The notes below the pieces were generated by a model. The model did no database searches. It was not told the DNA's origin and saw nothing but the letters and a program-made list of their open reading frames with translations. Made by a program: the position numbers and the translations under genes. From Sunxiuqinia sp963677175 (GTDB lineage Bacteria > Bacteroidota > Bacteroidia > Bacteroidales > Prolixibacteraceae), in assembly GCA_963677175.2 (NCBI GenBank), contig CAXXES010000006.1:1-64000 (forward strand): DNA of 64,000 nt. Direction: 5' to 3'. Shown one piece after another: positions 9,012-17,500 of the stretch (position 1 is the stretch's first letter; the number at the start of each line of letters is the position of its first letter).

Positions 9012-10241
9012 ATGAAACGAAGAAATTTTTTACAAACCGTGCCCCTAATCGGTGCCGGAGCTTTATTGACCAACGGCGTAACAGCCAGCGAAAAGAAAAC
9101 AGACATCACCAATCACCGCGAATACTGGATCAAGCTCATGGATCAACTGGCCGGACCTTTACTCAAGGCTGGAAGTAAGCGCAAGCTAAAAGCAGACATG
9201 CCGGTTGAAACAACAACAGGCGCTAAGGAAAAACCATCGACTTATCTCGAAGGGGTTGGCCGGCTTTTGGCTGGTATGGCTCCCTGGCTTGAGCTGGAGT
9301 CCGGCAATTCCGACGAAGCAAAACTGCAGAAAAACTACCGCAAGCAAGCCCTTGAAACAATCTCGGGCATTGTCGACCCAAAATCGCCGGATTACCTGTT
9401 TGACCATATGGAGCCCCAAATGCTGGTTGATGCCGCCTTTTTGGCCCATGCTTTTTTGCGTGCACCCAAGCAGCTTTGGCTGGCCCTCGACAGCAAAACA
9501 CAAACGCAGGTAATTACCGCCTTTACCGCAACCCGCGAGGTAAAGCCATACTATTCCAACTGGCTGTTATTTAGCGCCATGGTCGAATCTTTTTTCCTGG
9601 ACAACGACCTGCCCTTTGATATTATGCGACTGGACTTGCCCGTAAAAAAACACCAGGAATGGTACCTTGGCGACGGATTATATGGCGATGGGCCGGATTT
9701 TCATTGGGATTACTATAATAGCTATGTGATTCAACCCATGTTGATGGACATTGTGACCGTGATGGCCAAAAAGAAAAAAATCAATTCAAAAGAAGTGGAA
9801 ACCATTGCCAAACGCTTCACCCGCTATGCAGCCATCCAGGAGCGACTCATTTCGCCTGAAGGAACTTTCCCGGCCATCGGGCGTTCCATCGCCTACCGGA
9901 TGGGCGCTTTTCAGCATTTGGCGCAAGCCGCATTACAGGAACGACTACCTGAAGATGTTCAACCCGCGCAGGTGCGCTGTGCCCTGTCGGCCTTGATGAA
10001 ACGACTGATGGAAGCACCGAGAACCTACAATAAAGATGGCTGGCTGAATATCGGGCTGGTGGGTCATCAAAATGCTTTAGGCGAACACTATATTTCTACC
10101 GGTAGCTTATACCTCTGTTCAACAGCTTTATTGCCGCTGGGCTTACCTCCTGAAAACCCGTTTTGGGCTGCCGACGATTCTTCGTGGACTTCAGTTAAAA
10201 TTTGGAATGGCAAACCCTTAAAAGCAGATCATGCATTATAA
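9012..10241 (+). CDS. DUF2264 domain protein, exported
   Basis: A 409-aa protein starting with a twin-arginine-like or Sec signal (MKRRNFLQTVPLIGAGALLTN). It then has the alpha/alpha-barrel-type DUF2264 region: YWIKLMDQLAGPLL, YLEGVGRLLAGMAPWLE, YYSNWLLFSAMVESFF, and GDGLYGDGPDFHWDYYNSYVIQPM. DUF2264 proteins are found in polysaccharide-utilisation contexts beside glycoside hydrolases and lyases; their reaction is not firmly known. The gene overlaps the start of the GH88 gene by 11 bases, so both are made together and probably act on the same uronic-acid-containing glycan in the periplasm. Confidence 0.85.
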   Translation: MKRRNFLQTVPLIGAGALLTNGVTASEKKTDITNHREYWIKLMDQLAGPLLKAGSKRKLKADMPVETTTGAKEKPSTYLEGVGRLLAGMAPWLELESGNSDEAKLQKNYRKQALETISGIVDPKSPDYLFDHMEPQMLVDAAFLAHAFLRAPKQLWLALDSKTQTQVITAFTATREVKPYYSNWLLFSAMVESFFLDNDLPFDIMRLDLPVKKHQEWYLGDGLYGDGPDFHWDYYNSYVIQPMLMDIVTVMAKKKKINSKEVETIAKRFTRYAAIQERLISPEGTFPAIGRSIAYRMGAFQHLAQAALQERLPEDVQPAQVRCALSALMKRLMEAPRTYNKDGWLNIGLVGHQNALGEHYISTGSLYLCSTALLPLGLPPENPFWAADDSSWTSVKIWNGKPLKADHAL

Positions 10242-11454
10242 TAGGAGGAATTTAAAAATAACGATCGGCATCCTGGTCCTGGCCTTTGTCATTGGGTGTG
10301 CCCCACACGAAAAACCAGGGAAGCCCCTTTCAGCGGTCATCAACGAATCGCTTGCCTTTGCTGAAAAACAAAGCTTGCTGATGGCGCAGTCACTCAAAGA
10401 TCAACCAACCCGCCTGCCCAAAACAATTAACCAGCAAGGCGAACTCGAAACCTGCGGCTCCGAATGGTGGGTTAGTGGATTTTTTCCCGGAGTGCTTTGG
10501 TACCTGTATGAAAACTCCGAAGATGAACAAGTAAAAGAATGGGCCACCAACTACACCCTGCGTGTGGAAGATCAGCAATACACCACCGACAACCACGACG
10601 TAGGCTTCATGATCTTTTGCAGCTTTGGAAACGCCTACCGGCTCACCCATAACGAAGCTTACAAGGAAGTGATTGAAACCGCGTCAGAATCGCTGATTAC
10701 CCGCTTCAATCCAACGGTGGGCTGCATCCGGTCGTGGGACGAAGCGCCCTGGAGTAAACAATGGGAATATCCGGTGATCATTGATAACATGATGAACCTG
10801 GAAATGCTCCTGTGGGCTGGAAAAACTTTCGACAATCCGGAATTTACCAAAGTGGCTGAAACGCATGCCAACACCACTATGAAGCATCATTTCCGGGAAG
10901 ATTTTAGCAGTTACCATGTGATTTCTTACGACACGCTGACTGGTGAGCCCGAAGCCAAACACACCTCGCAGGGCTATTCGCACGAGTCGGCCTGGGCGCG
11001 CGGACAAGCCTGGGGTTTGTATGGCTATGTGATGATGTACCGCGAATGGGGAAACCAAGCTTATTTGAAACAAGCGGTGAATATTGCTGATTTCATCCTG
11101 AATCATCCCAATCTGCCGGAGGATAAAATTCCGTACTGGGATTTCAATGCGCCGGATATTCCGGATGCGCTGCGCGATGCGTCGGCCGGGGCCATCATCT
11201 GTTCGGCTTTAATTGAGTTGAGTGGCTATGTGTCAGGTCAAAAATCGGACGACTACCTGGCCGTTGCCGAAAAGCAGCTCCGCACCTTAAGCTCTCCCGA
11301 ATATTTAGCCGATCTTGGGGAAAACGGCAACTTTATTCTCAAACATAGCGTGGGGCACATGCCCAACGGAACTGAAATCGATGTTCCGCTAACCTATGCC
11401 GATTATTACTATGTGGAAGCTTTAATGCGAATGAAAAAACTCAAAGCTTTTTGA
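10231..11454 (+). CDS. GH88 unsaturated glucuronyl hydrolase, lipoprotein
   Basis: A 407-aa protein with a lipoprotein signal (LVLAFVIGC, lipobox Cys23). The family's two catalytic-region aspartates are visible: D123 in TTDNHDVGFMIF and D185 in VIIDNMMNLEMLL, with spacing as in characterised unsaturated glucuronyl hydrolases. GH88 removes the 4,5-unsaturated uronic acid left at the non-reducing end by polysaccharide lyases (from glycosaminoglycans, ulvan, xanthan and similar). The start codon lies inside the DUF2264 gene. An AGGAGG occurs just after the ATG but has no usable start behind it. No SusC/SusD pair is nearby, so this is a small orphan glycan unit. Confidence 0.9.
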   Translation: MHYNRRNLKITIGILVLAFVIGCAPHEKPGKPLSAVINESLAFAEKQSLLMAQSLKDQPTRLPKTINQQGELETCGSEWWVSGFFPGVLWYLYENSEDEQVKEWATNYTLRVEDQQYTTDNHDVGFMIFCSFGNAYRLTHNEAYKEVIETASESLITRFNPTVGCIRSWDEAPWSKQWEYPVIIDNMMNLEMLLWAGKTFDNPEFTKVAETHANTTMKHHFREDFSSYHVISYDTLTGEPEAKHTSQGYSHESAWARGQAWGLYGYVMMYREWGNQAYLKQAVNIADFILNHPNLPEDKIPYWDFNAPDIPDALRDASAGAIICSALIELSGYVSGQKSDDYLAVAEKQLRTLSSPEYLADLGENGNFILKHSVGHMPNGTEIDVPLTYADYYYVEALMRMKKLKAF

Positions 11455-11544
11455 GGGAAAAAAGTGTTCCATTAGAAACTTTTCCCTGTCATCCACACAT
11501 GGTGCCACATAAAGGATAAGGTAATCCGAATCCATCCAATAGTC

Positions 11545-11636
11545 AGCCACGAATTCACGAATAAAGTAACGAATGACACCGATTACGCGAATTTTTCATG
11601 CAAAATTCAATCACTATTATTCGTGAATTCGTGGCT
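11545..11636. repeat. 20-bp perfect inverted repeat, hairpin element
   Basis: AGCCACGAATTCACGAATAA (11545-11564) is exactly complementary to 11617-11636, with a 52-base spacer. The arms contain the phrase CACGAATTCACGAAT and could form a long hairpin or cruciform. It lies in the gene-free stretch after the GH88 gene, just before the large direct repeat. No coding capacity. It could be a small non-autonomous element. Confidence 0.75.
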
Positions 11637-11654
11637 AATCATTCCAATAGCAAA

Positions 11655-12770
11655 CGCCCAAAGGTTATAAAAACACTTTGGGCTTGAGTGGACTGTCGCT
11701 TATCACTACGATATAACTCATAGGAAAACGTTCACCACCCAAGCTTATTTCTTCAATTTATAAATGCCTGCCCCACCCTGTCCCTCCCTTGAAAAGCTAC
11801 GCTTTATACACAACTCTATGCATATTGATCCTCCCTTGATCTGGACTTTTTTGAAAGAACCAGACGACAGAACCCAACGGAAAAGTTTCGATCCTTAAGT
11901 CCCCCACGTTACCCTAAGGTGAAAGTAGCGCCGGCCGTCAAAGTCGTCCGGGCCGGCGTTGGCGGGAAGGATTTTTGGCGGGTATCCGGGGTTGTGCGCC
12001 GGAAAAAAAAATCCTGAGGCGGGGAGAAGGATCACTTTGACTAGATTTTTGCATCCTTTTTATCAATGAAACGAGCATATAAAAGTCTTTATACACAGGA
12101 GAATCATTATGAGCGAGTTACATCGAATACCTTATAAAATCAAAAATATTATGAGATGAAAAAGGATGTGCCCGTCCGGCATGAGGACAAAGAAGCATTG
12201 AGAATAAACAAACGTTTTGCGATGCGGCGTCCGTCAATAAAGGCCGGACAGGCATGCTGGCTGGGAGCATTCAAAATACCGGGTGGTTGCGCCTTGTTTG
12301 ATGTTGCGCATTTCAACCCCGGGTTCCGTTTCACTCCACCCTGCCTGTTCCGATAAAATCGAAAGGGCTATTGTTGTTTTTCCCCGTTGGGGTATCCGGT
12401 TTTTCTCGGGGAAGCCTATAAATTTAATCGTTCTTGTGACCCCATCATATTTGTGTATAGAAGGGTAGCTTGAAAAGGGATGGAAGTCGTCCCGACGTGC
12501 ATCGGGACCGCGGCAGGGTGGGTCAAAACTTGACAATAATGACCGGTTATCTAACTTGTCCGGCTACTGACGGATTTGTTTCAATACCGTGTGGGACTTA
12601 GTGAGTCATTCTGTCCGACAACTGCCGGATCAGGATCTGCCGGCGAATTACTGAATGTCCAAATGTTAGACTCAATTGCTCACTGAGACTGAGCACTGCA
12701 ACTTCTTCGTCCGATCCTCAAACGCTGGTGGTTGGCCCCTTGGAATTTGGAACATGGAATTTGGAATTTT
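11655..12770 (+). repeat. left copy of a ~1 kb direct repeat flanking dinB and the CRISPR-Cas locus
   Basis: This stretch matches 24700-25727 nearly base for base over most of its length, in the same orientation. Examples are the blocks beginning GAGTGGACTGTCGCTTATCA, GGATTTTTGGCGGGTATCC and ATGTGCCCGTCCGGCATGAG. It contains a hairpin (AGGATTTTT with AAAAATCCT around a GGCG/CGCC pair, 11968-12015). Open frames here are short and also appear in the other copy; I do not read them as genes. Relative to the right copy it has about 92 extra bases (about 12064-12155) with a tiny frame MSELHRIPYKIKNIMR. A diverged third copy is at 55235-55480. No transposase is encoded. Confidence 0.85.
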
Positions 12771-12945
12771 AAACTTGTAGCTTGATGCCCGATTCTTGAT
12801 GCCCGATTCTTGATTCTCGATTCTTGATTCTCGATTCTTGATTCTTGATTCTTGATTCTTGATGGCCACGCCTATATCAGTGGTTGGACAAACTCGAAAC
12901 CCAAAACTCGAAACCCGAAACTTGAAACTCAAAACTCGAAACACA
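12735..12945. repeat. simple-sequence tract of short direct repeats
   Basis: First GGAATTTGGAACATGGAATTTGG, written here only as an interrupted pattern of GGAATTT and GAACAT units. Then about eight runs of GATTCTTGATTCTCGATTC-type 7-mers (12783-12860). Then CTCGAAAC/CCGAAAC/TTGAAAC units (12890-12945). It is non-coding and of a kind repeated at 25690, 60604 and 62598 in this window. Confidence 0.8.
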
Positions 12946-12952
12946 AAGCCTA

Positions 12953-14026
12953 TCAAAACTCCAGCGTTAGCTGAACAGCTTCCTGCTGAGGTTCATCGAA
13001 GTTGGAAATGGTGAGCCCCAGCAAGCGAACACCTTTGACAAAAGGGTCCTCCTTCTTGAGCAACTGGATGGCCGTTTGGTGCAAAATAGCCGCCGAGTCA
13101 AGCTTAGCGATCAGCGTTTTGCTGCGCGTGATCTGCTCAAAATCGGAAAACTTAATTTTGAGTGTTAAGGTACGTCCGTACTTTTGTGCCCGCTGCAGCC
13201 GGCGCCAAAGTTCCTCCTCAATCTTCTGCATTTGCTCCGTCAAATCGTTCAACAAATAGAAATCGGTTCCAAAGGTACGTTCGGCCCCCAACGACTTGCG
13301 TTCGCGCGAGGAAATCACCGGACGATCGTCGATGCCCCGCACAATGTTGTAATAATACACTCCCGACTTGCCAAACTGCCTGATCAACTCCTGTTGCCCG
13401 AGCAGCTTAAGGTCGGCGCCAAAGTATATGCCTTGCCGGTTCAGTTTTTCAGCCGTTACCTTACCTATGCCAAAGAATTTGCGCACTTCCAGCTTTTCGA
13501 TAAACGCTTCGGCCTCCGCAGGTGTAATCACAAACAAGCCGTCTGGCTTTTTCTCATCCGAAGCGATTTTAGCCAGAAACTTGCAATACGAAACCCCGGC
13601 CGATGCCGTTAACCCGGTTTCGGCTTTGATGCGGTGTTTGATTTCTCGGGCAATCAATGTAGCCGAAGGTTTGCCTTTTTTGGCAAAGGTTACATCCAGA
13701 AAAGCTTCATCAAGCGAAAGCGGTTCCACCAGATCGGTGTACTCAAAAAAGATTTCCCTAATCTGTTGACTTACCACCTTGTATTTGTCGAAGTTGCCAC
13801 GCACAAAAATCAGATTGGGACACCTGCGCTTGGCCACCACCGATGGCATGGCCGATTTCACCCCAAACCGACGCGCCTCGTAGCTGGCAGCAGCCACCAC
13901 TCCCCGGTTCGAATCGCCACCAACCACCACAGGCTTACCACGCAAGTCGGGATTGTCGCGCTGCTCAACCGATGCGAAAAACGCGTCCATATCAACATGA
14001 ATAATTTTGCGTGCTGGTTCTTCCAT
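12953..14026 (-). CDS. dinB: DNA polymerase IV (Y-family, DinB)
   Basis: From the ATG at 14026 (MEEPARKIIHVDMDAFFASVEQ) the product is 357 aa. The catalytic palm signature HVDMDAFFASVEQRDNP and the second acidic motif SLDEAFLDVT (SLDE) are intact. Thumb, HhH (FFGIGKVTAEKLNRQGI) and little-finger domains follow, ending ...AVQLTLEF. DinB carries out error-prone translesion synthesis. A longer start at 14059 adds eleven unconserved residues. The gene lies between the two large direct repeats together with the CRISPR-Cas genes, but it is convergent with nothing and has no other SOS partner nearby. Confidence 0.95.
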   Translation of the reverse strand: MEEPARKIIHVDMDAFFASVEQRDNPDLRGKPVVVGGDSNRGVVAAASYEARRFGVKSAMPSVVAKRRCPNLIFVRGNFDKYKVVSQQIREIFFEYTDLVEPLSLDEAFLDVTFAKKGKPSATLIAREIKHRIKAETGLTASAGVSYCKFLAKIASDEKKPDGLFVITPAEAEAFIEKLEVRKFFGIGKVTAEKLNRQGIYFGADLKLLGQQELIRQFGKSGVYYYNIVRGIDDRPVISSRERKSLGAERTFGTDFYLLNDLTEQMQKIEEELWRRLQRAQKYGRTLTLKIKFSDFEQITRSKTLIAKLDSAAILHQTAIQLLKKEDPFVKGVRLLGLTISNFDEPQQEAVQLTLEF

Positions 14027-14059
14027 AGTTTGCCCGATTACCTTAAAAAAGCAAATCAA

Positions 14060-14431
14060 AAGTAGGAAAAATTACAAATCATGACTTTTTCGACGTTCAA
14101 GGCCACAAATTCTGGAGAAATTGGTCGTTCAAACGGATCTTTTTGATGTCGCTATTGATCAATATAAGTTCGTTCGTCGGAGATATAGCCTGTTTTAGGC
14201 CCCAAAATGATCAGTTCATGAAAAAAACCAAAAATTGTTGGGATATAAAATTACGATGCGCTAAATTCATAGGCTTAACCTTTAAACCCAATGCTCAGTA
14301 TGAAAACAACGCGTGCGACTTTCCATCAAACTCCTCAAAATCGATTCTACCCGAATTATACAAATAGAAATTCTAATCGACTGGTATTAACTGGCAATGA
14401 AATGGCATTGGAGCAGCCAATGGAGTGGGTG
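14060..14431. other. intergenic region between dinB and the tracrRNA, no gene seen
   Basis: About 370 bases of AT-rich sequence. Short frames exist, but they show no conserved motif, ribosome-binding site or codon bias. Promoters for dinB (leftward) probably lie in the first part. Confidence 0.45.
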
Positions 14432-14525
14432 GAAAATAAAAACTCCCACCGAAGCGGGAGTATAGGTTTTAAACCTTCGGCATATAGCCTTATTGTGATA
14501 AGATGTAAAACAATTTATTATTTAA
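14432..14525 (-). ncRNA. tracrRNA of the type II-C CRISPR system
   Basis: On the minus strand the region reads as an anti-repeat, small stems and a terminator. 14502-14513 is exactly complementary to GATGTAAAACAA of the CRISPR repeat. After a short unpaired bulge, 14493-14497 pairs again with TTGTG of the repeat, the usual lower stem/bulge/upper stem form. Next come GGC/GCC (14480-14490) and GGTTT/AAACC (14465-14475) hairpins and a GC-rich terminator stem CTCCCGC-TTCG-GTGGGAG (14443-14460) followed by TTTTTATTTT. It is divergent from cas9. Size about 90 nt if it starts near 14525. It pairs with the 5' half of each repeat, guides RNase III processing and loads Cas9. Confidence 0.88.
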
Positions 14526-14531
14526 TCGTAG

Positions 14532-14564
14532 CGAAGGTAAAGAATAAATTGAATACGAAACAAC
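14532..14564 (-). promoter_or_regulatory. candidate promoter of the tracrRNA
   Basis: On the minus strand, GTTG (14561-14564) is followed after 21 bases by TACCTTCG (14532-14539). This is close to the Bacteroidota primary-sigma pattern TTTG - 19 to 21 bases - TAnnTTTG. It would start transcription near 14525, just before the anti-repeat. The same TAnnTTCG variant occurs in the CRISPR leader promoter. Confidence 0.45.
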
Positions 14565-14599
14565 AGAAATAGAAAAATAGACAAAAAAAATACAAACTC

Positions 14600-17500
14600 A
14601 TGGCTAAAATACTCGGACTGGACCTCGGAACTAACAGCATTGGATGGGCTGTGGTAGAAACATTGAATAACAAAGATTTTGGATTACTAAAAGAAGGAGT
14701 AAGGATTTTCTCAGAAGGTAACACTGCAAAAGATCGAACTGCAAAAAGAGGAATACGTAGATTGTATTTTCGCCGACGACTAAGAAAGATAGAAACCTTA
14801 AGAATTTTAAGTGAGTGTGGATATTGCCCTACCATTTCTACAGAAGAATTAAATAATTGGAGGAAGCATAAAAAGTACCCGATTGAGAATAAAGACTTAA
14901 TTAATTGGTTAAGAACAGATAATATCGGAGGTAAAGGAGATAAGCAACAGCAGATTAAAAATCCATATTATTACCGTTTTAAGGCAGTAAAAGAGCCAAT
15001 ATCGAAATATAATGTGGGCAGAGCTATTTACCACTTAGCACAACGTAGAGGTTTTTTAAGTAATAGCTTATCGCAAGAAAGTGACGAATTGATTGTTTTA
15101 GTAACCAATAAGATAAAAGAAAAAATTGAAGAGACGGAAAATAAGGAAGAGATTCAAAAAGAGATTAAAGAAATATTCAATGGCTTGGATGAAGAATTCG
15201 CCAAAGATTTAAAAGTAAAAAAGCTTACGAAAGAGATTCACAAATTAAAAGGGGAGAATTTCATTCAAGATGTTGAAAAGCTTATTAATAAAAAAGAAAA
15301 CCTTGGAGTTGTCAAAGCGGGGATAGAACAATTGTCAAAAGAAATTCAAATTAGCGGACATGAGTATTTAGGGGAATACCTTTATTTTCTGTATCAGTCT
15401 CATAGTAATGTTATTAATAATAAGCAGTCGGTTGAGTTTTACAATAGCTTTGTTGAAAAATTTAAAAATGAGAATGATGCCAAGACTGAATTAACCAATA
15501 AAATTCGTACAAGATATATTGGAAGGAAAGTTCATTATTTAAGGGAATTTGAGCAAATATGCAAAGTACAAAATTTAGAAAAGATAAAGACGAAAAACGG
15601 GAAAACACTAAAAGAAGAATTAGAAAATGCACTGTTTTATGTAAGGCCCTTGAAATCGCAAAGAGGAGCATTAGGAAAATGCAAAATGCAAAAAGACAAA
15701 TCTCGCTGCCCGCTGTCACATCCTACGTACGAAGAATTCAGAATGTGGCAGTTTATAAATAATATAAGATACAGAAATAGAAAAATTGAAAGCTCTCAAT
15801 TCGAACATCTTTCATATGATGACAAGATGAAAATAGTTCCTTTATTTTTTCGGGCAACCAATTTCAAGTTCAATGAGGTAATCGCCAAAATCGATCCTTC
15901 ACTGGAAACTTATGAATTTAGCCATCAAAAGCAATTCGAAGAAAAACCGAAAGATAGCCTTACAGTCGAATCCTGCCCTACAATCGCCAGACTGGTTAGT
16001 ATTTTTAGGCATAAAGGCAATTGGGAAGATATTAAAAAAACTACATTCCGTTACTGCGCAAATGATAGAGATGGTAATCCGAAGGTTGATAGTAATAACA
16101 AACCAGTTGAAAGCAAAATAGATATTTATGAGGTTTGGCAGATTCTATACCGCTCTAAATTGACGCGAAATAATGAAAATTATCTGAGGCAATTCGGGAA
16201 AGAAAAGTTGAAATTGACAGATGATAAAAAGGCTTCCGATTTTCAAAATCTTGCAAAAAGACTGAAAGAAGGCTATGCCATGCTAAGTTTGAATGCTATT
16301 AAGAAAATACTCGACTACATGCTTCCACAGAATGAGAATAGACCTGGATATATTTATTCTCACGCTGTTTTTTTCGCAAATATGAAATCCATAGTTGGTA
16401 AAAGTATTTGGCAGGAAAATAAAGATAAAATTATTGCCGATATAATTCAGAAATTGGATTTACAGCAAAAGGCAAATGATAAAAACACGTTTGTAAACTC
16501 TCTTTTGCGGGATTTTTTCAATCAGCCTGATGAAGATAAGCACTTTCCATATGATGATTATACGTTGGATAATTCTGAAAAGAAATTGATTGAAATTAAA
16601 GCTATCGAGTACGTTGGGAGCTATACATGGAAAGAATCACCAGAAGGATTTAAGAAAGAATTTTTAAACTTTGCTGAAAATGAGTATCAATTATTCCTTA
16701 GGAATGTAAAGATAAATGGAAATAAATCGGATTATTTTAAATCCGTTACTCGAAAAGATAAAGTCATTAAAGATTATATCAAGGCGTCATATCTGGAAAA
16801 ACTGTCAATTGCCGAATTGAGGGAAACTTTTAACATTAAAAACCTAAAGCTTTCAAAAGAGGAAATCGTTGATAGACAATTGGGGAGATTGTATCATCCC
16901 TCCGAAATCCATTTGTATCCGAAACCGAAAGTTATATTTGATGTTAAGGGGAATGAAAAATTGATAATGCCATCTCCTTATTTACCTGATATTAAAAATC
17001 CGGTAGCAAACCGCACCCTTCATAAATTAAAAGGATTGATCGAATATCTCGTTGACAATAACATTATCGATGAAAGAACTAATATCCACATTGAAGTAGC
17101 CAAAGAGATTAACGGGGCGAATATGCGAAATGCGATAACGCAATTTCAACGTGATCGGCAACAAGAAAACGAAAAATACCGGAGATTGCTGGAAGAATTT
17201 GAAAAACCGGTAAATATAGACACTACAGAAAAGGTTGTCTTATGGAAAGATCAACTTGAAAATCAAACTGTTTTTTATGATAGTTTAAAGGAGTTTATTA
17301 AACTAAAAGATTCGAAAAAATTAGATAACACACAAAAAAAAGAACTTGATGTTTTAAAAAGACGGCTGTGGGACGAACAAAAGGGTATTTGTATGTATTC
17401 GGGTGAAAGCATTTCTATGAGTCAGTTATTTCAGGATGGAGTAGTTGAAATTGAACACACTTTCCCACGAAGCAGAATCCCCGATAATTCTTTGGAAAAT

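Noticed and set aside
9186..9513. Frames opposite to or shifted against the DUF2264 gene
   Set aside because: They are shadows of the real gene, which has a signal peptide, continuous homology and correct coupling to GH88.
12149..12356. Frames with DVPVRHEDKEALRINKRFAMRRP, also found at 25130 and 55390
   Set aside because: The same text appears in three copies of a dispersed repeat, and the reading breaks outside the repeat. A small conserved gene is possible, but selection on the protein cannot be shown.
14143..14572. Two overlapping frames of 74 and 93 codons upstream of cas9
   Set aside because: They cross the tracrRNA and anti-repeat, show no motif and have no good start context.
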